Assembly: GCA_031551145.1 (NCBI GenBank)
Contig: JAVBNZ010000004.1
Span: forward strand, 1 to 34,820
DNA: 34,820 bases
Source of the DNA: WRKB01 sp031551145
GTDB lineage: Bacteria; Desulfobacterota; Desulfovibrionia; Desulfovibrionales; Desulfovibrionaceae
Direction of reading: 5' to 3'
Shown here: one piece after another, positions 30,672-34,820 of the stretch
Position numbering within the stretch: position 1 is the stretch's first letter
Layout: each line of letters opens with the position of its first letter
The notes under the pieces: model-generated
What the model saw: only the letters and a program-made list of their open reading frames with translations
Database searches by the model: none
Told to the model about the DNA's origin: nothing
Program-made: the position numbers and the translations under genes

Positions 30672-31178
30672 ATGAAAGATATTGATACCTTCGCCTCTCG
30701 CATGCGAGGTCTCCGCGCGGGCATAAGTACGGCCGCTTTTGCCGCAAAGCTCGGCATCAGTAGTGGTGCGCTGAACAACTATGAACGCGGCCAGAGCATG
30801 CCGAGCGGGAAGACTCTCATCCACATATCTGAACAACTCGGCGTCAGTGTGGAGTGGCTCCTGCATGGGACAGAGCCGGAGCAAAAACCTCCGACGTCGG
30901 AGGTTTTTGAAGGAGAAAATCAACAACATATTGAGATTACTGACTCTGGAAATAGTGAAACCTCCGACGTCGGAGGTTTTGAAGAAAGAGACGAACTCCG
31001 GGCGCTGGAAAAGGAATTGCGCGCGCTCTACCGCGAGCACACGGCGGCGCTGAAGGAGAATGCGGCATTACGTGTGGAAGTGGAGCGTGTAAGGCGAGAG
31101 CTACAGGCGGCCCTGGGCGCGCTCGACAAGGGCGCGGCAGGGATGATTAAGCGGACGGATGTGGCTCAGGCGGGGTAA
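30672..31178 (+). CDS. Phage repressor, HTH plus coiled coil
   Basis: 168 residues. An HTH_3/XRE domain (about 5-63: FASRMRGLRAG, AFAAKLGISSGALNNYERG, ISEQLGVSVEWLL) is joined by a linker to a coiled coil (about 108-160, RDELRALEKELRALYREH, ENAALRVEVERVRREL) that should drive oligomerisation. No protease-like LexA domain is present, so induction is not by simple RecA-stimulated self-cleavage. It faces away from the early promoter and should repress it. No Shine-Dalgarno precedes the ATG; the transcript may have a very short leader. Two perfect palindromes lie in the linker-coding DNA. The gene overlaps the thermonuclease frame by 20 bp. Confidence 0.85.
   Translation: MKDIDTFASRMRGLRAGISTAAFAAKLGISSGALNNYERGQSMPSGKTLIHISEQLGVSVEWLLHGTEPEQKPPTSEVFEGENQQHIEITDSGNSETSDVGGFEERDELRALEKELRALYREHTAALKENAALRVEVERVRRELQAALGALDKGAAGMIKRTDVAQAG
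30883..30908. repeat. Perfect 26-bp palindrome inside the repressor gene, copy 1
   Basis: The arm AAAAACCTCCGAC (13 bp) is followed at once by its exact complement. With an ACGT loop it can form an 11-bp hairpin with A5/T5 flanks, so it could work as a two-way intrinsic terminator. In the repressor frame it encodes KPPTSEVF. Confidence 0.9.
30958..30979. repeat. Perfect 22-bp palindrome inside the repressor gene, copy 2
   Basis: The arm AAACCTCCGAC (11 bp) and its complement repeat copy 1 almost exactly, including GAAG after the T-run. It lies 73 bp centre to centre from copy 1. Here the same bases are read in another frame and encode TSDVGGF. Confidence 0.9.
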
Positions 31179-31671
31179 CGTGACGCGCCTCTTCGTTTTT
31201 TTCTTCCTCGTTCTGTTCGCCCTGCCGGCCTGGGCCTGGGAAGGGGCGGTGGTGTCCGTCCACGACGGCGACAGCATCACCGTGCGGCGGGAAGAAGACA
31301 GGGAAAAAGTCAAAATCCGTCTCTACGGCATAGACGCGCCCGAAATGCCCGTGAAAGGGCGCTGGGAGGCGCAGGCGTATTGCAAACGGTCGCGGGATTT
31401 TCTGCGCGGCCTGCTCCCGCAGGGTTCCCGCGTGGCCGTCATGGATATGGGGTTTGATAAATACACCCGCACCGTGGCCGGAATAGTGTCCCTCCCGAAC
31501 GGCAAAATCGCGCAGGAAGAACTCTTGCGCGCCGGCCTCGTCTGGATTTACCCTAAATATTGCCCGGACTGCCGGCAGTGGAAGACCCTGGAAGAGGAGG
31601 CGCGCGCGGCCCGGCGCGGCCTGTGGCAGCAGAAAAATCCCGTTCCCCCGTGGGAATGGCGTCGCCGTTGA
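31159..31671 (+). CDS. Secreted thermonuclease (SNase family)
   Basis: 170 residues. A signal peptide (TRLFVFFFLVLFALPAWA) is followed by a staphylococcal-nuclease domain: VSVHDGDSITV, IRLYGIDAPEMP, FDKYTRTVAGIV and LLRAGLVWIYPKY. Asp, Arg and Glu of the active site are visible (VHDGD, IRLYG..APE, YTRTV). The two Cys in YCPDC may bond. The start may be ATG 31159 (inside the repressor gene) or GTG 31180, just after the repressor stop with GGGG upstream; the GTG gives a tidier signal peptide. It should be exported and degrade extracellular or incoming DNA. It sits directly after the repressor, so it is probably expressed in the lysogen. Confidence 0.87.
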   Translation: MWLRRGNVTRLFVFFFLVLFALPAWAWEGAVVSVHDGDSITVRREEDREKVKIRLYGIDAPEMPVKGRWEAQAYCKRSRDFLRGLLPQGSRVAVMDMGFDKYTRTVAGIVSLPNGKIAQEELLRAGLVWIYPKYCPDCRQWKTLEEEARAARRGLWQQKNPVPPWEWRRR

Positions 31672-31695
31672 ACGGACAAAAACCGGAGGTAGCCC

Positions 31696-32457
31696 GTGAG
31701 AATTGTTGTGCCCGCCCTGCTGCTGATCTGCCTTGCGTTTTCCGCACCGGCCCTCGCCACGCAGGAAGAAATCGACGCCGTGCTGGAGAAGCTGGAGCCT
31801 GTTTTCGTAAAAGGCAATCAGGCCGCCATAATCAAGGCGGCGGAAAAACTGTTTGCGACACTGCCGGAACAGAACAGGGACGGCCGCCAATCCTGCCTGG
31901 GATACGTCGCCGATGCCAAATTTACGCAGGGAGACAAGAAGGGGGCGTATGCCGCCCTGGACGCCATGCGTGAGTTGGACGACAAGTCGGCTGTCTACAT
32001 CACTGTGCGCACCTCGATACGAACCCGCGACGGGCAGGCGGACGCGGCCTTTGAGGAATGCCGCAAAGACGCCCGCGCCCTCAGCGACGATACGCGCCGC
32101 GCCAGGGTGGACAGGTACTGCCGGGAAACCTATGCCCGCTCCCGTCAGGTTGCTCCGAAAACGCTTTGGCAGGCTTTCGACTCCAACGAGGTTGCGGCCG
32201 AAGACCAGTACAAGGGCAAGCTGCTGGCCCTGCAAGGCAAAATCGCCGCAATCGCCACCTCGCCTCTGGGCTATCCCGAATTGACCTTTGCCGTGGACAG
32301 AACCGGCATCAGCACGGTCAAGTGCCAGTTCCCCAAAGACGCCCGCGCCGAAATCGGCAAGCTGAAAAGAGGGCAGACCGTCACCGTGGCCGGCGTATGC
32401 AGGGGCTTTGTGCTCAAAACGCAGGTCACCGTTGACGCCTGCTGGCTGCTGGACTGA
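31696..32457 (+). CDS. Secreted protein with C-terminal tRNA_anti-like OB-fold
   Basis: 253 residues with a GTG start after GGAGGT. A signal peptide (IVVPALLLICLAFSAPALA) leads into a helical region (25-150) with Cys pairs, then an OB-fold of the tRNA_anti-like type: FDSNEVAAEDQYKGKLLALQG, STVKCQFP, LKRGQTVTVAGVCRGFV, VDACWLLD. Such domains are found in many secreted bacterial and phage-borne proteins; the ligand is unknown. 24 nt after the nuclease gene; probably the last gene of the lysogeny operon. Confidence 0.8.
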   Translation: MRIVVPALLLICLAFSAPALATQEEIDAVLEKLEPVFVKGNQAAIIKAAEKLFATLPEQNRDGRQSCLGYVADAKFTQGDKKGAYAALDAMRELDDKSAVYITVRTSIRTRDGQADAAFEECRKDARALSDDTRRARVDRYCRETYARSRQVAPKTLWQAFDSNEVAAEDQYKGKLLALQGKIAAIATSPLGYPELTFAVDRTGISTVKCQFPKDARAEIGKLKRGQTVTVAGVCRGFVLKTQVTVDACWLLD

Positions 32458-32482
32458 CTTCCCGCCCGCCCCGCCTTTGCCC

Positions 32483-32509
32483 GCCCGCCGCCCGGCGGGC
32501 TTTTTTTTT
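32483..32509 (+). terminator. Terminator of the repressor-nuclease-OB operon
   Basis: GCCCGCC-gccc-GGCGGGC (7-bp stem) is followed by nine T. It isolates the lysogeny unit from the late-direction genes. Confidence 0.93.
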
Positions 32510-32560
32510 CGCATTTTTTCCTCGCCGTGGCGAAGCGGACGCGGCGAAAGCTTCCCGCCT

Positions 32561-32586
32561 ATACCTCTCGAAAAAACGAGAGGTAT
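32561..32586 (+). promoter_or_regulatory. Hairpin covering the Shine-Dalgarno of the 32590 gene
   Basis: ATACCTCTCG-aaaaaa-CGAGAGGTAT: 10-bp perfect stem with 6-nt loop. The only Shine-Dalgarno candidate (GAGAGG, 32578-32583) lies in the 3' arm, 6 nt before the ATG, so the stem would block translation when formed. The same element could be a DNA operator. Confidence 0.65.
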
Positions 32587-32589
32587 TCC

Positions 32590-32844
32590 ATGCACATCGC
32601 AAACCTCAGCGTCCGCCTGGCCCCGGCTTCCCGCGCGGCGCTCAACAAGATTGCCGTTGACGCCCACGCCCTGAACGCCGGTCTTGACGCCCTGCCCCCT
32701 GCCGATGCCGAGCGCCTCGCCCCCCTGGTGCAACGCCTGCTTGATATCGTGGACGGGTTGGACGGCCCTTTCGAGTTTGAAAGCCGCGCGGATTTTGTCG
32801 ACGACGAGGAAGGCGGCGACGCAGGAGGACACGGCAATGCCTGA
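32590..32844 (+). CDS. Small phage protein, 84 residues, upstream of the late activator
   Basis: Starts MHIANLSVRLAPASRAALNK and ends acidic (DFVDDEEGGDAGGHGNA). The frame begins at 32527, but only the ATG at 32590 has a ribosome site (GAGAGG). Helical, no known family. The last 8 bp overlap the next gene, so translation of the activator may be coupled to this frame and to the hairpin in front of it. Confidence 0.65.
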   Translation: MHIANLSVRLAPASRAALNKIAVDAHALNAGLDALPPADAERLAPLVQRLLDIVDGLDGPFEFESRADFVDDEEGGDAGGHGNA

Positions 32845-33214
32845 ACGCTGGTTGTCCGAGCCCTACCTGCGCGCTCTCATCGGCCCGCAGGCCACGGAAT
32901 CCCTCATGGCCGCCATGGGGGGCGAGACCGTTTATGTGCCGCACAGGCCGAAGAGCGATCACCCGCTGGCCGGGCACATCGGCATGCATGCCTTTGCCGC
33001 GCTCTGCCAGGCCTGCAAGGGCGAATATGTCGCCCTGCCGTCAAGCCGCCTGGGCGAGCGGCACCACCTGATCCGCGATCTTCTGGCCCGGGGCTGCTCC
33101 CAGCGCAGCATCGCCCGTCAGCTCAAAATCACCGAACGCTATGTGCGCAAGGTCGCCGGCACGGAAGCCGCCGACCAACCCGCCGCCCCCTCCCGTCAGC
33201 TCAGTCTGCTGTAG
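32837..33214 (+). CDS. Second Mor/C-like transcription activator
   Basis: 125 residues. LRALIGPQATESLMAAMGGETVYVPH resembles the Mor/C dimerisation part and LIRDLLARGCSQRSIARQLKITERYVRKV is a helix-turn-helix. In Mu, C switches on the late promoters. Here the gene is the likely late activator and the Mor-like gene in the early operon its activator. AGGAGG lies 8 nt before the ATG. The final part (TEAADQPAAPSRQLSLL) is likely a flexible tail. Confidence 0.75.
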   Translation: MPERWLSEPYLRALIGPQATESLMAAMGGETVYVPHRPKSDHPLAGHIGMHAFAALCQACKGEYVALPSSRLGERHHLIRDLLARGCSQRSIARQLKITERYVRKVAGTEAADQPAAPSRQLSLL

Positions 33215-33232
33215 CCTTCCCTCCGCGATACC

Positions 33233-33251
33233 CCCGGAACTCAGTTCCGGG
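33233..33251. promoter_or_regulatory. Perfect inverted repeat before the lysis region
   Basis: CCCGGAAC-tca-GTTCCGGG, 8-bp arms, 3-nt spacer. No T-run follows, which speaks against an intrinsic terminator. It is placed as an activator operator for a late promoter could be. Confidence 0.45.
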
Positions 33252-33260
33252 TGATGCGTT

Positions 33261-33290
33261 CTTCCCCACGCGCGTAAAACGCGCGGGAAG
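33261..33290 (+). promoter_or_regulatory. Strong hairpin just before the 33301 gene
   Basis: CTTCC pairs with GGAAG, CGCGCG with CGCGCG; loop TAAAA; one CCA bulge. The base of the stem touches the Shine-Dalgarno (AAGGGGG, 33288-33294). Translation may be modulated by it. Confidence 0.45.
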
Positions 33291-33300
33291 GGGGAAAATC

Positions 33301-33537
33301 ATGCACGCCTGGCCGCTCATCAGTTACTACCGGGTGCCGACCGCATCCGGCGTAATCATTTCCTGCTCCCGCGAATCGGGCTCTCTTGTCGTGGACGGGC
33401 GCGGCCGGGGATATGTGACCGGCTCGGCCGGCAATCTCATCCGCGTTTTTTCCGATCTCACCGACCGGCGCGGCCGTCAATGGCATGTGGTCGGCTGGGA
33501 AAAGCTCTCGCTGGAGAAGGAATATGCCCATGTTTGA
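33301..33537 (+). CDS. Small phage protein, 78 residues
   Basis: Starts MHAWPLISYYRVPTASGVII; a beta-rich, SH3-like short protein (VVDGRGRGYVTGSAG; RQWHVVGWEKL). Not recognised. A Shine-Dalgarno GGGGG precedes it. Its last codons overlap the endolysin start, so it belongs to the lysis operon. Confidence 0.65.
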   Translation: MHAWPLISYYRVPTASGVIISCSRESGSLVVDGRGRGYVTGSAGNLIRVFSDLTDRRGRQWHVVGWEKLSLEKEYAHV

Positions 33538-34171
33538 TATCAACACCCTGGGCCTCGCGCCCATCCCGCCCCTGTCCTTCTTCAGCAAAATCCACCCCTT
33601 CACGGCGCAGTGGGAAGGCGGCTTTGTCAACCATCCCAACGATCCGGGCGGGGCCACCAAACACGGCGTCAGCCTGCGCTGGCTCAGCAACGAGGGGCTC
33701 GACCTGACCGGGGACGGCCGGGTGGATATCGACGACGTGCGCGCCGTCACCCCCGAAATCGCGGCCCGGCTTTTCCACGCCTACTTTTACGCGCACCTGC
33801 ACCTGGACGACGTGCCTCCGCTGCCCGCCGCCGTGACGTATGACGCGGCCGTCAACTGCGGCTGCGCCCGGGCTGTCATTTTGCTGCAAAAGGCCTGCAA
33901 CGAGCGACGAGGCTACAAACTGGAAGAGGACGGGGTCTTGGGCCCGCGCACCCGCGCTCGCCTGAAAGAATTGCGCAACACCCAGTTCGACCTGGCGCAC
34001 AGCGCCCTGCTGATGCGCGAAAGATTCCACCGCGATCTGGCCAACCGCCCGCCCCGGGCCGGCGCGAACGGGCAGACCGTCAACTACCGGCCCTTTCTCA
34101 CGGGCTGGCTCAACCGCACGAGCGCTCTGTGGCGGCACGTGGTGCTGCTCACGCGTGACGGCGTATTTTAG
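33524..34171 (+). CDS. Phage endolysin, GH108 N-acetylmuramidase
   Basis: 215 residues. The GH108 catalytic start is AQWEGGFVNHPNDPGGATKHG, with catalytic Glu31. The C-terminal half (about 95-160) is the PG_binding_3 domain (YDAAVNCGCARAVILLQ, EDGVLGPRTRARLKEL). Between them DLTGDGRVDIDD (60-71) reads as a complete EF-hand/dockerin-like calcium loop. No signal peptide is visible, so release needs a holin. The ATG at 33524 or 33530 fits GAGAAGG. It cleaves host murein at the end of the lytic cycle. Confidence 0.9.
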   Translation: MPMFDINTLGLAPIPPLSFFSKIHPFTAQWEGGFVNHPNDPGGATKHGVSLRWLSNEGLDLTGDGRVDIDDVRAVTPEIAARLFHAYFYAHLHLDDVPPLPAAVTYDAAVNCGCARAVILLQKACNERRGYKLEEDGVLGPRTRARLKELRNTQFDLAHSALLMRERFHRDLANRPPRAGANGQTVNYRPFLTGWLNRTSALWRHVVLLTRDGVF

Positions 34172-34180
34172 GAGGCTGAT

Positions 34181-34297
34181 ATGTGCAGCACAGGCAAAAT
34201 TGGTGCGGCTATGGTGAGGATTGCGGGCGGCGTTTTGCTGGGAGTCGCCGTTATTTTTGGGGCCGGCGTCGGCCTGGGTTGGCTGCTGTGGGGCTGA
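34181..34297 (+). CDS. Small membrane protein of the lysis region, 38 residues
   Basis: Starts MCSTGKIGAAMVRIAGG and has one Gly-rich membrane helix (about 12-36) ending in LGWLLWG. GGAGG lies 5 nt before the ATG, directly after the endolysin stop. Holin-like or pinholin-like by size and place; sequence alone cannot prove it. Confidence 0.6.
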   Translation: MCSTGKIGAAMVRIAGGVLLGVAVIFGAGVGLGWLLWG

Positions 34298-34335
34298 CGC
34301 AATTTTTTCGGGACGACGCCGGGGAATACTCCTGC

Positions 34336-34536
34336 ATGCGCCTTGTTACCGCAGTTATCACTCTGGCCGTGCTCGGCATGTGGATCTGGGGCTGTCTGCA
34401 TGCCGGGCACTATATCCCGCTGGGATATGCCGAGGCCGGCATTATCGGCGCGGCGCAGGGGGCCAAGGCCGCGCAGGCCCGCTTTGAATACGGCGCGCCT
34501 TCCCCCCGCGAGTTGCTCGGAGGCGAACATGAGTAA
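34336..34536 (+). CDS. Small membrane protein of the lysis region, 66 residues
   Basis: One N-terminal membrane segment (RLVTAVITLAVLGMWIWGC) is followed by a short soluble part ending ELLGGEHE. Could be a holin or a spanin partner. The Shine-Dalgarno is distant (GGGGAA), and the stop overlaps the start of the Rz-like gene. Confidence 0.6.
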   Translation: MRLVTAVITLAVLGMWIWGCLHAGHYIPLGYAEAGIIGAAQGAKAAQARFEYGAPSPRELLGGEHE

Positions 34537-34820
34537 AATCGGAACCGGCCTGCTGATAGCGGTATCCTGCATGTGCTGCTTCCTGGGCTGGCGGTTGGAC
34601 GTGGAAAGGGACGAGCACGAGCTGACCCGGCGCGACCTGGTTGCTGTCGAGAAAAAGCTCGAAGCCTGCCGGGGAGAGTCCGAATACCGGCAAATACAGA
34701 CCGTCGCGCAGTCCACGCTGGGCGCGGCCTGTCTAGCCAGGGAGCAGGCGGGCCTGGACGACGCCGCCCTGCGCGCCGCCATCATGGCCACGGCCCCGGC
34801 CGAACCCATAACCCCCGCCC
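34529..34820 (+). CDS. Rz-like inner-membrane spanin, partial
   Basis: Starts MSKIGTGLLIAVSCMCCFLG with a membrane anchor, then a charged coiled coil (RDEHELTRRDLVAVEKKLEA). 97 residues are visible; the end lies right of the window. GGAGG is 5 nt before the ATG. The location after endolysin and its structure match i-spanins that disrupt the outer membrane. Confidence 0.65.
   Translation, partial: MSKIGTGLLIAVSCMCCFLGWRLDVERDEHELTRRDLVAVEKKLEACRGESEYRQIQTVAQSTLGAACLAREQAGLDDAALRAAIMATAPAEPITPA

Larger units (their letters stand above)
20189..34820. mobile_element. Transposable Mu-type prophage, BcepMu-like layout, right end outside window
   Basis: Defined by a DD(35)E transposase, MuB-like ATPase, Gam, GemA, Mor-family activators, repressor and GH108 endolysin. 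The early genes run leftward to the host junction and lysis genes run rightward, as in BcepMu-type phages and unlike Mu. The left end is placed near 20,189, where the deacetylase stops and repeats begin; TG of its TGA stop could be the terminal TG of the phage. The exact boundary and the target duplication cannot be shown without the right end. Confidence 0.85.

Noticed and set aside
30781..31053. 90-codon open frame overlapping the repressor in another frame
   Set aside because: It arises because the two palindromes are partly open in several frames; no ribosome site and no domain.
31147..32832. 561-codon open frame on the minus strand
   Set aside because: Antisense to the thermonuclease and OB-fold genes, both of which have signal peptides and known domains; it also crosses a strong terminator.

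Overview
The window looks like a Desulfovibrio-like member of the Desulfobacterota: high-GC coding sequence, an S1 N-terminus of that type, a bacteriohemerythrin, a CoA-disulfide/persulfide reductase with a rhodanese tail, and many short overlapping operons. The taxonomic call is inference from protein flavour and gene mix; no 16S rRNA is present.

Host part (1 to about 20,190). From the left: the start of rpsA (minus strand, cut by the window edge); a bacteriohemerythrin; a four-gene minus-strand operon (persulfide/CoA-disulfide reductase, nfeD, qmcA-like SPFH protein, rimO) ending in a clear intrinsic terminator; a small Cys-rich PAS-like protein; tlyA-type rRNA methyltransferase; a glycosyltransferase; a threonylcarbamoyl-AMP synthase-like gene divergent from rlmH (TTG start); a REP-like hairpin and a two-way terminator; a dCache chemoreceptor; tRNA-Pro(TGG) with promoter and terminator; a PHP phosphoesterase divergent from glucokinase; a lysophospholipid acyltransferase overlapping the 3' end of glk; surE; then a plus-strand chain of a YhaM-like HD exonuclease, tmk and an alpha/beta hydrolase. 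A histone-deacetylase-like hydrolase with a possible leaderless start closes the host part.

Phage part (about 20,190 to 34,820, right end beyond the window). This is a transposable, Mu-type prophage arranged like the BcepMu group, not like Mu itself. The early operon runs leftward from a promoter at 30,635 to a terminator at 20,297-20,326. It contains 19 tightly coupled genes, including a DD(35)E transposase, a MuB-like AAA+ ATPase, Gam, GemA, a Mor-family activator, a Lar-like protein, small acidic proteins and an HNH protein with an extra C-terminal domain. The left phage end, next to the deacetylase stop codon, carries a 23-bp direct repeat and a tandem array with an exact 10-bp period, probably transposase-binding sites.

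Rightward from the shared control region runs a lysogeny unit: repressor, secreted thermonuclease and secreted OB-fold protein, closed by a strong terminator. Next come a second Mor/C-like activator behind a hairpin that covers a Shine-Dalgarno, and the lysis region (GH108 endolysin with an EF-hand-like loop, small membrane proteins, Rz-like protein). Morphogenesis genes should follow outside the window.

The most unusual signals are two near-identical perfect palindromes inside the repressor reading frame, read in two different frames, and several structured regulatory elements in the phage control regions.
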